DNA of 64,000 nt from Hymenobacter fodinae (GTDB taxonomy: Bacteria > Bacteroidota > Bacteroidia > Cytophagales > Hymenobacteraceae): positions 372,001 through 436,000 of the forward strand of contig NZ_SRLA01000001.1 in assembly GCF_004745825.1 (NCBI RefSeq), read 5' to 3'. The translations under genes and the position numbers were made by a program. Of this stretch, positions 54,335 through 63,374 are shown in pieces. The notes below the pieces were generated by a model. It saw only the letters and a program-made list of their open reading frames with translations. It ran no database searches and was not told where the DNA came from. How positions within the stretch are numbered: the stretch's first letter is position 1; each line of letters begins with the position of its first letter.

Positions 54335-55011
54335 CAGCCTTCCCGCATTACGTAGCCCATGCCCACCACCGTATGAATCAGTTTGGTGTCGAAGCCCTTA
54401 TCGAGCTTGCGCCGCAGGTGGCTGATGTACACGTCAATCACGTTGGTGTTGGTGTCGAAGTCCAGCTCCCAGACTTTCTCCGTGATATCGACGCGGGAAA
54501 TGATTTTGCCCCGGTTCAGGAGTAGGTACTCTAATAGGGCATACTCCTTGGCCGTGAGGTCGATGCGTTGGCCGCCGCGCGTGACGGTTTTACGCTCCAG
54601 GTTTAGCTCTAAGTCGGCAATTTGTAGCACGCGCTTCACGGCGGCATGGTCGGCGTTGCGCTTGGTGAGGGCGCGGGTGCGCAGCAGCAACTCCTGAAAC
54701 TTAAAGGGCTTTACCAGGTAGTCGTCGGCGCCGGCTTCGAAGGCCAGTACCTTGTCGTCGAGGCTGTCGAGGGCCGTGAGGAAGAGCACCGGCACGTGTG
54801 GGTTGTCCTCCCGGATGAGCTTGCAGAGGGCAAACCCGTTGATGTAAGGCAGGTTGACGTCGAGGATGATGAGGTCGTAGGCGTGCTGCCGGAACAGGGA
54901 AAGCCCGAGCTGCCCATCGTAGGCCACATCCAGGTCATACCCTTCATTCTGAAAGCCTTTCTGCACAAAGGAAGCCAGCTTGGGCTCGTCTTCCACCAGG
55001 AGTAATTTCAT
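54334..55011 (-). CDS. OmpR-family response regulator
   Basis: 225-residue regulator paired with the kinase encoded downstream. The receiver domain has the acidic pair in VEDEP, phospho-acceptor Asp51 in LIILDVNLP, and Lys in DDYLVKPF. The C-terminal winged helix (about 125-222; LTAKEYALLEYLLLNRGKIISR, VIDVYISHLRRKLD, VVGMGYVMRE) is the OmpR/PhoB type. Target genes are not evident from context. The overall look is close to CusR/QseB-like regulators. Confidence 0.95.
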   Translation of the reverse strand: MKLLLVEDEPKLASFVQKGFQNEGYDLDVAYDGQLGLSLFRQHAYDLIILDVNLPYINGFALCKLIREDNPHVPVLFLTALDSLDDKVLAFEAGADDYLVKPFKFQELLLRTRALTKRNADHAAVKRVLQIADLELNLERKTVTRGGQRIDLTAKEYALLEYLLLNRGKIISRVDITEKVWELDFDTNTNVIDVYISHLRRKLDKGFDTKLIHTVVGMGYVMREG

Positions 55012-55116
55012 AGCAACAGAACAGTATAGCCAGTTGAACTACAAACCTGGCCTAGGGTTGCGGTTTAGCAAGTAAGATGCTGTAATTCAGGTTGCTGGCC
55101 TAATACAACTCTCTAA

Positions 55117-55215
55117 ACCGTCATGTCGAGCTTGTCGAAACATCTCGCGTGGTGTCATTGGGTTAGCCTGGCAACGTCAGCACGCGAGATGTCTCGACAA
55201 GCTCGACATGACGGC
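55117..55215. repeat. REP-like inverted repeat, ATGTC/GACAT subfamily
   Basis: Arms 55117-55150 and 55182-55215 are near-perfect inverted copies. The right arm has stem ATGTC/GACAT; the left has one mismatch in it. The element fills much of the gap between the divergent response regulator and oxyR genes. Confidence 0.87.
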
Positions 55216-55305
55216 CTGGCATTTCTTGGCTCATTGCCCTAGTTAGCTTTATAGTCAGAGTAGCTTCTCAATGCTAAACGTATAGACTGCGTCTATATTT
55301 GCGGC

Positions 55306-56235
55306 ATGAACATTCAGCAGCTTGAGTACCTGGTGGCCCTGGATACGCACCGGCAGTTTGTGCTGGCGGCGGAGAAGTGCCATGTCACCCAGCCCACGCT
55401 CAGTATGCAGTTGCAGAAGCTGGAAGAGGAACTGGGCGTGCTGCTCTTCGACCGTACCACTAAGGGTGTGCAGCCCACGGCTGTGGGGGAGAAGGTAGTG
55501 CAGCAAGCGCGGCAGGTACTGCGGGAGGTGCAGCAACTGCGCGAGGTAGTGCAAGTAGAGAAGGATGAGCTGGTGGGCGAACTGCGCCTAGGCATCATCC
55601 CGACGCTGGCGCCCTACCTGGTGCCGCTGTTTCTGGTGGAGCTGGTAGAGCGCTACCCCAAGCTGCGGGTGCAGGTAGAGGAGCTACAGTCGGCCCAGAT
55701 TATCCAGCAGCTCAAGGATAACCAGCTAGACGTAGGCCTGCTGGTAACACCCCTCGACGACCGGCAGCTGCGCGAAATTCCGGTGCTGGAAGAGCCCTTC
55801 CTAGGCTACATTTCTGAAAACCACGAGCTGTACCCCCAGGCCACCATCAGCCCGCAGGATATGGGCGCGCCGGGCCTGTGGCTGCTGCAGGAAGGGCACT
55901 GCTTCCGGCACCAGGTGCTCAACATCTGCTCCCCGGCCCCCGTGGACACCACCCGGCCCTTCACCTACGAAAGCGGCTCTATTGAAACCCTCAAGCAGTT
56001 GGTGCGCCGCAACCACGGTTACACGCTGGTGCCGGAGCTATCAGTGTTGCCCGAGCTAGATAATCCTATGGTGAAACGCTTCGAGGCACCCGAGCCGGTA
56101 CGCGAAATCAGCTTGGTGGTGCACCACGGGTTTGTGCGCCTGCCGCTGCTAGAGACTCTCCGCGCCATTATTCTGCGGCAAGTACCCGAGCGGCTGCAGG
56201 CCGGCAAGGCCCGCCAGAAAATAAAGTGGCGCTAG
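55306..56235 (+). CDS. oxyR: LysR-type peroxide sensor OxyR
   Basis: 309-residue LysR-type regulator. The N-terminal helix-turn-helix is MNIQQLEYLVALDTHRQF with HVTQPTLSMQLQKLEEELG. In the C-terminal sensor domain, EGHCFRHQVLNIC puts cysteines at exactly positions 199 and 208, the redox pair of E. coli OxyR that forms a disulfide on exposure to hydrogen peroxide. This makes OxyR a firm call rather than a generic LysR protein. Typical targets are catalase, peroxiredoxins and iron storage; the catalase gene is about 4 kb away. Confidence 0.94.
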   Translation: MNIQQLEYLVALDTHRQFVLAAEKCHVTQPTLSMQLQKLEEELGVLLFDRTTKGVQPTAVGEKVVQQARQVLREVQQLREVVQVEKDELVGELRLGIIPTLAPYLVPLFLVELVERYPKLRVQVEELQSAQIIQQLKDNQLDVGLLVTPLDDRQLREIPVLEEPFLGYISENHELYPQATISPQDMGAPGLWLLQEGHCFRHQVLNICSPAPVDTTRPFTYESGSIETLKQLVRRNHGYTLVPELSVLPELDNPMVKRFEAPEPVREISLVVHHGFVRLPLLETLRAIILRQVPERLQAGKARQKIKWR

Positions 56236-56289
56236 GCTAGGGAAAACTTGCCGTCGGACCCGAAACGCGTAGTTCGCGTAGAAGCTCGT

Positions 56290-57024
56290 ATGCCCGACTC
56301 TCTCACCTTCATTGGCCTGCACTATTGGGCCGGCTCCGGCCGCGAATTTCAACAAATGGCGAAACTGCTTGCTCCCACGCACAACTTCCTGGCCCCCGAC
56401 CTCTCTGGCTTTGGCGAATCGGTGCCGCCGGTGGGGGGCGGCTACTCGGTAGATGCGTACGCCGATCAGATAGCCAGCTTTATTGCGGACAAGCAGATAG
56501 CCCGCTACGTGCTGGTAGGCCACAGCATGGGCGGCAAGATTGCGCTGGCCCTGGCCGCGCGCCAACCTGCCGGCTTAGCTGGGGTGGCCCTGCTCAGCCC
56601 TTCGCCGCCTACCCCGGAGCCCATGACCGACGAAGACCGTATGGCCAGTATGCGCAGCTACGGCAAGCTGACCGAAGCCGAGAAAACCTTCAGTAAAATA
56701 ACCGCTAGGCCACTGCCAGAAGAAATTCGTCAGCAAATTCTGAAGGATAATATGCAAAGCACCCGCTTGGCCTGGGACGCTTGGCTGTTGCACGGAAGTC
56801 GGGAAGATATCAGTGCCCGGATGTGTAACGTAGTAGTGCCCTGCGCCATACTGGCCGGCGACCAAGACAACGTAATGTCGCCCTCCGTGCACGGTCTGGA
56901 AACCCTGCCTCTTCTGCCCGTTGGTACGCCGCTGGAAATCATTGGCGGCGCGGGCCACCTGCTGCCCTACGAGGCACCACAGGAGGTTGTAGACTTGTTA
57001 CGCGCCTTTGCGGAGAAGCTATAG
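56290..57024 (+). CDS. Alpha/beta hydrolase
   Basis: 244-residue cytoplasmic protein with the alpha/beta-hydrolase fold. Nucleophile Ser79 is in VGHSMGGK, the acid Asp in AGDQDNVM and His in GGAGHLLPYE. HYWAGSGREFQ supplies the oxyanion region, and the cap (about 110-170) is helical. ATG 56290 is chosen because the upstream frame uses TTG and lacks homology. Substrate (ester, lactone or haloalkane-like) cannot be told. It follows oxyR by 54 bases and may be cotranscribed. Confidence 0.88.
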   Translation: MPDSLTFIGLHYWAGSGREFQQMAKLLAPTHNFLAPDLSGFGESVPPVGGGYSVDAYADQIASFIADKQIARYVLVGHSMGGKIALALAARQPAGLAGVALLSPSPPTPEPMTDEDRMASMRSYGKLTEAEKTFSKITARPLPEEIRQQILKDNMQSTRLAWDAWLLHGSREDISARMCNVVVPCAILAGDQDNVMSPSVHGLETLPLLPVGTPLEIIGGAGHLLPYEAPQEVVDLLRAFAEKL

Positions 57025-57045
57025 CTAGGTCACTGGCTTAGTACT

Positions 57046-57122
57046 GTCCTTCCAAACGAAGTAAGGAATCTGGGTTACCATTCAGTGGCCTCATTCAGAT
57101 TCCTCACTTCGTTTGGAAGGAC
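57046..57122. repeat. REP-like inverted repeat, TTCC/GGAA subfamily (type D)
   Basis: Arms 57046-57072 and 57096-57122 are perfect inverted copies of 27 bases. Each has an internal stem TTCC/GGAA with flanks GTC and ATCTG, as in the ATTCC/GGAAT subfamily, but the loop is AACGAAGT-like rather than GAGCTTGTCGA. It lies between the hydrolase and pullulanase genes, with GGCCTAGGCC just downstream. Confidence 0.85.
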
Positions 57123-57212
57123 AACTTTAGTGGCCTAGGCCACTCAGGCACCAACTCCGCGCATCGAGCAACAGTCTAAAACTCCGAACTTGTGGGCCCA
57201 TCCCCACTCTAC

Positions 57213-59222
57213 ATGAAATCCAGGTTTTTCCTATCGTTGCTGCTCGCCTTGGCGACTCTTACCACCTGCCGCACTGCCCGCGTTACGGATGTATATGCTA
57301 CGTACCCCACCTACGATGGGCCCGACCTGGGCCTGACGTTTGTGCGGGGGCAGGCCCGGCTGCGGGTTTGGGCACCTACGGCCGAAGCACTGGCCCTCAA
57401 GCTGTATACCGAAGGCACCGGTGGCACGCCGGTGGCCGATTACGCCATGCAGAAATCAACGGGCGGTACCTGGACTTACACACTGCCGGCCCAGCACCTA
57501 GGCCAGTTCTACGTGGTGCAGGCCACTATTAAGGACAAGCAGTTGGCCGAAGTGCCCGACCCTTACGCCCACGCCGTGGGTATCAACGGCCAGCGCGGCG
57601 CCCTGCTCGACCCCGCCACCGTGAGCCCTGCGCAGTGGGAAGACGACCTTCGGCCTAAGCTTAAGAGCCCCACCGATATCGTAATTGGGGAGGTGCACGT
57701 GCGCGACCTGACCAGGCATCCACAATCGGGCGTGCAGCACAAGGGCAAGTTCTTGGGTGTGGCCGAAACCAGCACCCGCGGCCCCCAGGACGTGCAGACT
57801 GGCCTAGACCACCTCACCGAGCTTGGCCTTACCCATGTGCACCTTCTCCCGACAAATGACTTTGCCTCCGTAGATGAAAGTCAGCTCCAGCAGAACCGCT
57901 ACAACTGGGGTTACGACCCGCTGAACTACTCCGTGCCGGAAGGCTCGTATGCCACTGACCCCGCCGATCCGGCAGCCCGCATTCGGGAGATGAAGCAGAT
58001 GGTGCAGACTCTGCACCGCAGTGGCCTACGGCTGGTGCTGGACGTAGTGTACAACCACACCGCCGATGCTGGCCGCAGCTCCTTCGAGCAGCTGGTGCCC
58101 GGCTACTACTACCGCCACAACCCCGATGGCTCCTATTCTGATGCTGCGGCCTGCGGCAATGAAGTAGCCTCGGAGCGGCCCATGGTGCGCAAGCTCATTG
58201 TGGAGTCGGTGGCCTACTGGGCCCGGGAGTACCACGCCGATGGGTTCCGGTTTGACCTCATGGGCATTCTCGATATCCGAACAATGCGGGCCGTGCGCGT
58301 GGCCCTGGACCAAATCGACCATAGCATTTTTGTGTACGGCGAAGGCTGGGCCGCTGGCACCAGCCCCTTGCCCGAAACCGAACGAGCCGTGAAGGCCAAC
58401 ATCGGCCGCCTCGACCGCATTGCTGCTTTCGGCGACGAGCTGCGCGACGGCGTGAAAGGTCACTACGCCCGTCAGACCGAGCCCGGCTTTGCCAGCGGGC
58501 AGCCAGGACTGGAAGAGAGCGTGAAGTTCGGCATTGTGGGCGCCACCCAACACCCTCAACTCGATTACAGCAAAGTCAACTACTCAAAAGCACCCTGGGC
58601 CGCTTCGCCCATGCAGGCCATCAACTACGTGGCCTGCCACGACGACCGGGTGCTCTGGGACAAGCTCACCGTATCCAACCCCGGCGCCACCGAGGAGGAG
58701 CTGATTAAGATGGACTTGCTCAGCAATACCATTGTGTTTACCTCCCAAGGCGTGCCCTTCCTGCCCGTAGGCGACGACTTTTTGCGGACCAAGGGTGGCT
58801 CCCACAACTCCTACAATCTGCCGGATAACGTCAATCAGCTTGATTGGGCCCGGAAGGCGCAGTACCTGCGCATCAATCAGTTCTACCGCCAGCTCATTGC
58901 CCTGCGGCGCGCCCACCCAGCTTTCCGGCTACCCACCCAAGAGCTGGTGCAGCAGCACTTAGAGTTTCTGCCCGCGTTGCCGGCGGGTACCATTGGGTAT
59001 CGGCTGAAGAATCACGCCGGCGGCGACGCCTGGAACACTATTGTGGTGCTGCTGAATGGCAGCCGCCAACCTGCCCGCCTGCCCATTCCCGGCGGGCGCT
59101 ACTCGGTGGTGCTGGAAGGGCAGCAAATCAACCAGCAAGGAATCCGGACGGTGGAAGGCTCTGAGGAAGTGTTACCGGTGGAAGTACCTGCCTCTTCAGC
59201 CCTCATTCTGGTGCAGCGCTAG
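57213..59222 (+). CDS. pulA: Type I pullulanase (GH13), exported
   Basis: 669-residue glycoside hydrolase that cuts alpha-1,6 branches of pullulan and starch. The signal ends with a lipobox-like LTTC (Cys19). A CBM48-type beta-sandwich (about 35-125) precedes the catalytic barrel. Type I signature YNWGYDP is at residues 230-236; region I DVVYNHT at 277-283; nucleophile Asp348 in GFRFDLMG; acid/base Glu377 in YGEGW; and region IV VACHDD at His476-Asp477. A C-terminal beta domain ends the protein. ATG 57213 is chosen for the signal. It stands apart from the sus-like locus and has no other starch gene nearby. Confidence 0.95.
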   Translation: MKSRFFLSLLLALATLTTCRTARVTDVYATYPTYDGPDLGLTFVRGQARLRVWAPTAEALALKLYTEGTGGTPVADYAMQKSTGGTWTYTLPAQHLGQFYVVQATIKDKQLAEVPDPYAHAVGINGQRGALLDPATVSPAQWEDDLRPKLKSPTDIVIGEVHVRDLTRHPQSGVQHKGKFLGVAETSTRGPQDVQTGLDHLTELGLTHVHLLPTNDFASVDESQLQQNRYNWGYDPLNYSVPEGSYATDPADPAARIREMKQMVQTLHRSGLRLVLDVVYNHTADAGRSSFEQLVPGYYYRHNPDGSYSDAAACGNEVASERPMVRKLIVESVAYWAREYHADGFRFDLMGILDIRTMRAVRVALDQIDHSIFVYGEGWAAGTSPLPETERAVKANIGRLDRIAAFGDELRDGVKGHYARQTEPGFASGQPGLEESVKFGIVGATQHPQLDYSKVNYSKAPWAASPMQAINYVACHDDRVLWDKLTVSNPGATEEELIKMDLLSNTIVFTSQGVPFLPVGDDFLRTKGGSHNSYNLPDNVNQLDWARKAQYLRINQFYRQLIALRRAHPAFRLPTQELVQQHLEFLPALPAGTIGYRLKNHAGGDAWNTIVVLLNGSRQPARLPIPGGRYSVVLEGQQINQQGIRTVEGSEEVLPVEVPASSALILVQR

Positions 59223-59316
59223 GTCTGTGGGGCCAAGATCCGGAAGCTCAAGCGTAGAAACCGCTAACGGTGGAGCTCGTTGTAACTAGCCCACCCTTTT
59301 CCTTCCGGAGTTGCCT

Positions 59317-60156
59317 ATGTCGTTCGTTTCTCAGCTGCGGTCTGCCTTTCGGCGGCACTGGCGGCACTACTTGGCCGAAGCCCTGGGCATTGCCTTTTTC
59401 GTGACCTGTGCCGGCCTCCTGACTACCTTGTTGGAGCACCCGGCCTCACCCGTCCGGCAGGCCCTGCAAACCAACGACACGGTGCGCCATTGGCTGATGG
59501 GCTTAGCCATGGGCTTGGTGATTGTGCTGATTGTGTATAGCCCTTGGGGCAAGCAGTCGGGGGCGCACATCAACCCCGCCGTAACGGTGGCCTTCTGGCA
59601 GCTGGGCAAAATCAAGACGCCCGACGCCGTGTGGTACGTGCTAGGCCAGGTAGCTGGCGCCATTGGAGCGGCGCAACTCCTAAAGCTTGTTCTCGGCCAA
59701 CTGTATGCTCATCCCACCGTCAACTTCACGGTTACGCAGCCCGTGCCGTTGCCGCGCGGAGAGGCGCTGGCTTTTGCGGCAGAGTTTATTATCTCTTTTG
59801 TCCTGATGCTGGTGTTGCTAGTAGCCCTGCACTCGAAGCGGTTAAAAGAGCTGACTGGGTGGTTGATAGGTATCCTGTTGGCCTTGTATATCGTGTTTGA
59901 AACTCCTTACTCTGGCATGAGCCTCAACCCGGCACGCAGCCTGGGCTCGGCGGTAGCCGCCGACAGCTACCGGGGTATGTGGCTGTACTGGGCTGCCCCC
60001 ATTCTTGCCATGTGGCTGGCCACGGTATTATTCAGGCGCCTCTATCATGGCGAAGATCTGCCCTGCGCCATCCTGGCCGGCTGCGGCCCCACTGCCTCTT
60101 CTCCTCACTCTCCCGGCGAAGAGCCTCCCCAATACCCAGATGAGGGAAAGGAATAA
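59317..60156 (+). CDS. Aquaporin-family channel (MIP)
   Basis: 279-residue inner-membrane channel with six helices and two NPA loops: HINPAVT (Asn86) and SLNPARS (Asn204, Arg207). Residues at the selectivity filter cannot be placed with certainty, so water, glycerol or another small solute remains open. A long charged C-terminal tail follows the last helix (about 240-279). ATG 59317 is chosen; CCGGAG ten bases upstream is a possible ribosome site. The gene stands alone. Confidence 0.92.
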   Translation: MSFVSQLRSAFRRHWRHYLAEALGIAFFVTCAGLLTTLLEHPASPVRQALQTNDTVRHWLMGLAMGLVIVLIVYSPWGKQSGAHINPAVTVAFWQLGKIKTPDAVWYVLGQVAGAIGAAQLLKLVLGQLYAHPTVNFTVTQPVPLPRGEALAFAAEFIISFVLMLVLLVALHSKRLKELTGWLIGILLALYIVFETPYSGMSLNPARSLGSAVAADSYRGMWLYWAAPILAMWLATVLFRRLYHGEDLPCAILAGCGPTASSPHSPGEEPPQYPDEGKE

Positions 60157-60196
60157 TAGAGTGATGAGATGGATGAATAGATGGAGCCATGAAGCA

Positions 60197-60310
60197 AAAA
60201 GCACGTCATCCTGAGCTTGCGAAGGATCTTATCACGCGAAAACGACTGGCCTAGTACAAGCCGTTCATGTGTGGCAAGATCCTTCGTTGCACTCAGGATG
60301 ACGTGCTTTT
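60197..60310. repeat. REP-like inverted repeat, ATCCT/AGGAT subfamily
   Basis: Arms 60197-60230 and 60276-60310. Both keep ATCCT/AGGAT although the loops differ. The spacer contains TGGCCTAG, and runs of A and T flank the element, so it may also act as a terminator. Confidence 0.85.
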
Positions 60311-60348
60311 ACCATTTACCTCGTCGCCTCGTCACCTCACTACCAAAC

Positions 60349-62685
60349 CTACTCCAACGACCGTTCGCGGAAGAGAACGTAGCCGATATGGGCGAAGACG
60401 CCGAAGCGGTGGTTGCTGTCGTCGTAGTGAATGGCTTGCACAGAGAGCGGGCCCACGGGCGTCTGGTACACTAGGCCAGTCATCAGGGTGAGGTAGGGCC
60501 GGCTGACGTTGTTGGAGCGCCGGACCAGCACTGGGTTGTCGAAGGCTTGTTTCCAGGGGCGAACGAGTACGTGTGCGTAGCCCTCGGTGCGCCACTCCAG
60601 TCCCCGGAAAATGCCGCGCACGTAGCGCAGGCCAGCGGCGGCATAGGCCGTGCCCCGGTAGTTATCCAGGAACAGGGTGCGGGAATCAGGCAGGGGCAAG
60701 AAGGCGGCTGAGGTGGTCAACGACGAGCGGTAAGTGGCAAAGGCTCCTTGAGTGCTGGCTACGGCATCAACTAAATAGCCCCAGGAATGCGTTTTAGCTC
60801 CCACTGAGTCGCTCTTACTCAGCGAGAAATACTGCTCCACGAACAAGGAGCCGCGCACCCACTGCTGATTTTTGGTTCGGCCCACTACGCCGTTAGACGT
60901 GGTGCCTGGGTCGTACTTCTCTTGGCCAGAAACCCCGCGGAAGGCGAAGTCGGCTCGGCGGCCTTTGGTGGCATACTGGCGGCGGTCGAGGGAGTTGCGC
61001 TCGAAGCGGATGCCCCCCGTGAAGCCCTGGAAGCGGTTCAGGTCTAGTTCATCGGTGGTATTCACCTCCCGCGTGTTGGCAAACCGGTCGCGGTTGGTAA
61101 AGGCTGCCAGATCAAGCACGTAGCGGCTACGGTAATTGGGGCTGATGCCAACGTTGATACCCGTTTTAAGGTCGCGCTGCACCAACTGGCTGGTGGCAGC
61201 ATTCTGACCTAACAGGCCACCCGTGTCTTGATAGTTGAGGTTGTTGAAGGTGACAATCGGCTCGAAATACAGCGGTACTTGCCCAGGCACACTTACCCTA
61301 AACGAGCCCTGCACGGCGTTGTAGAAGCGCCCAACGGTGGCGTTGCCGCGCACGGTATACAGGTAGCGGCTCAAGTAGCGGTAAGCCCCACCTAGGTAAA
61401 AGTTGCTCATGGAGCGCGACGAGAGCAGCACGCCCAAGTCGGCGGTGAGGTTGTTGGCTTGGCGCGCATCAATGCTGAGGCCGTAACCCTTCTGCGCCTC
61501 GGAGTAGCGCACCCGGGGGTACACATTGGTAAAGAAGTCGTTGCTCACCAAACGGAAGTAGCCCTCCTCAATGTCGCTGGGAGTATAGGTAGAGCCGGTG
61601 CGCTGAAAGAACCGCCGCACAAACTCCTGCTGCTGCCGAGGTAAGCCCTGCACCGAAACGCTAGTAAAATCGGGACGGGGAGCCCGTTCCTGAAATGCCC
61701 GCCGCCGCTGCTGCAACGACACGGTATCCTCGCGGCGCTGAATGCGCTTGAGCATGAGGGCCAGTTTCTCATTGGCTGCGCCTTCGCCTAGGGCCACCAG
61801 CCGGCGCACACGACCAAAATCAGCGGCGGTGTAGTCAGTCAGGTCGGGCTGAATGAAGATGCCGTTGGGACCCACGGAAGTCGTATCTGCGCCATTCGAG
61901 CCCAGGAAAATTAGGGTGCTGGTCAGTAGCTGGTCGTCTTTCTCCTTGGGGTATTTGTTGTAGGCCACGTCGCCCACATTCACCCCAATAATAACGTCGG
62001 GCTTAAACTCATCCTTGATAACGCCGGTCGGGAAATTATCGACCACGGCCCCATCAAACAGGTAGCGCCCATCTTCCTGCCGAATAGGCCGGAACGCCAG
62101 CGGAAACGCCATGGAATTGCGCACGGCATCGGAGAGGGAGCCACTGCGCTGAATCACTTTCTGGCGGGTAAACACCTCAGAGGCCACGGCCCGGTAGGGC
62201 ACGAATAGGTTATCGAAGTTGTAGTTGGAAATAGCACCGGCCGGGGCCAGCATGGTGGCCAGCACGTAGTTAAGCGTAGCATCGTTGATGATGCGCGGCG
62301 TCACGCGGGTACGAAAAGCCGAGTCGATGGACAGGCCTAGGTGCAAAGCTGCGGGCGAAGGGTCGGCGTCGTAGAAATTAAACACCTTGCCTTCTAGGGG
62401 GCGGTTGGCTACCCAGTTCTGAAACTCTGGCTTCAGCACAATTTCCTCAATTTCCTCAGGAGAGTAGCCGGCCGCGTACATGCCCCCCACAATGGCGCCC
62501 ATGCTGGTGCCCACAATGTAGTCGATGGGGATGCGATTTTTCTCCAGCACTTTCAGCACACCCACGTGCGCTAGGCCCTTTGCCCCGCCGCCGCTAAGTA
62601 CTAAGCCCACTTTTTGAGCTTGAGCGGTAGGCCTGTGCACCAGCCACAGGCAGAGAAGTAACAGGAAATAGTATCTTTTGGGCAT
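60349..62685 (-). CDS. Patatin-like phospholipase with outer-membrane barrel
   Basis: 778-residue protein with signal peptide ending PTAQAQ, then a patatin domain (about 25-240), a POTRA-like linker (about 310-390, FTSVSVQGLPRQQQEFVRRFF) and a C-terminal BamA/Omp85-type 16-strand barrel (about 400-778, ending in an FAHIGYVLF strand). Catalytic features: glycine-rich LVLSGGGAKGLAHVG, nucleophile Ser61 in GTSMGA and Asp211 in FDGAVVDNFP, the Ser-Asp dyad of patatins. The order matches Pseudomonas PlpD-type proteins, in which the lipase is moved or anchored through its own barrel. ATG 62685 is taken; the frame extends to 62808 without homology. Confidence 0.93.
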   Translation of the reverse strand: MPKRYYFLLLLCLWLVHRPTAQAQKVGLVLSGGGAKGLAHVGVLKVLEKNRIPIDYIVGTSMGAIVGGMYAAGYSPEEIEEIVLKPEFQNWVANRPLEGKVFNFYDADPSPAALHLGLSIDSAFRTRVTPRIINDATLNYVLATMLAPAGAISNYNFDNLFVPYRAVASEVFTRQKVIQRSGSLSDAVRNSMAFPLAFRPIRQEDGRYLFDGAVVDNFPTGVIKDEFKPDVIIGVNVGDVAYNKYPKEKDDQLLTSTLIFLGSNGADTTSVGPNGIFIQPDLTDYTAADFGRVRRLVALGEGAANEKLALMLKRIQRREDTVSLQQRRRAFQERAPRPDFTSVSVQGLPRQQQEFVRRFFQRTGSTYTPSDIEEGYFRLVSNDFFTNVYPRVRYSEAQKGYGLSIDARQANNLTADLGVLLSSRSMSNFYLGGAYRYLSRYLYTVRGNATVGRFYNAVQGSFRVSVPGQVPLYFEPIVTFNNLNYQDTGGLLGQNAATSQLVQRDLKTGINVGISPNYRSRYVLDLAAFTNRDRFANTREVNTTDELDLNRFQGFTGGIRFERNSLDRRQYATKGRRADFAFRGVSGQEKYDPGTTSNGVVGRTKNQQWVRGSLFVEQYFSLSKSDSVGAKTHSWGYLVDAVASTQGAFATYRSSLTTSAAFLPLPDSRTLFLDNYRGTAYAAAGLRYVRGIFRGLEWRTEGYAHVLVRPWKQAFDNPVLVRRSNNVSRPYLTLMTGLVYQTPVGPLSVQAIHYDDSNHRFGVFAHIGYVLFRERSLE

Positions 62686-62887
62686 ACGCGCAGCAGAGAG
62701 TAGAAACGTGAAAAGCCCCGGCAGCGGGGCGCGTTTCCGTACGCATACCACGCAGCGGAGTTGCCCGGAAAGGGCCAACGACTTACAATTCTCGGTGAAC
62801 GTGAGCACAACCGGAGCCTGAGCCCAAGCTCAACACTGAGGCCAAAGCGTAAAGCCCTGGTAAAGGATTATCCTAAGCTGGTCTCGG

Positions 62888-63259
62888 TTACCACTTTTTG
62901 AAAATCACGTACACCGCCGCTACCAGCAGCGCAAAGCCTACGAGGTGGTTCCAGCCCAGCTTATCAGTCTTGAAAACAAACACCGCGCACAGGGTAAAAA
63001 CCGACAACGACACCACTTCCTGAATCACCTTCAGCTGAAATAGGTTAAAGGGTCCCCCGTTCTCCTCAAACCCAATGCGGTTGGCCGGCACCTGAAACAC
63101 GTATTCAAAAAAGGCCAGCCCCCAACTAATCAGGATGACACCCACTAGGCCTAGACCATGCAACCAACTGATTTTCTTGAACTGCAGGTGTCCGTACCAG
63201 GCAAACGTCATGAACAGGTTGGAAATCAGCAGCAAGACGATAGTGGAGAGGCTTTTCAT
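62888..63259 (-). CDS. DUF486 small membrane protein (DMT-like)
   Basis: 123-residue inner-membrane protein with four helices: MKSLSTIVLLLISNLFMTFAWYGHL, GLGLVGVILISWGLAFFEY, VVSLSVFTLCAVFVF and HLVGFALLVAAVYVIF. The central FEYVFQVPANRIGFEENGG is the hallmark of the DUF486 family, related to small multidrug-type transporters. Function unknown. It lies between the patatin gene and the phospholipase-like gene, all on the minus strand. Confidence 0.92.
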   Translation of the reverse strand: MKSLSTIVLLLISNLFMTFAWYGHLQFKKISWLHGLGLVGVILISWGLAFFEYVFQVPANRIGFEENGGPFNLFQLKVIQEVVSLSVFTLCAVFVFKTDKLGWNHLVGFALLVAAVYVIFKKW

Positions 63260-63281
63260 GGGCTAAGTAGAGAGGGGAAGT

Positions 63282-63329
63282 AGTAGACGGGCAAGCTCCG
63301 CACTGGAGTGGGGAACTTGCCCGTCTACT
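63282..63329 (-). terminator. Inverted repeat between the phospholipase C-like and DUF486 genes
   Basis: AGTAGACGGGCAAG (63282-63295) pairs perfectly with CTTGCCCGTCTACT (63316-63329). No U-tract, so a terminator role is likely but not certain. Confidence 0.55.
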
Positions 63330-63374
63330 GCAACAACCGGCAAATCGTTTCGCTTTACGGTAAGCCACCGGGCC

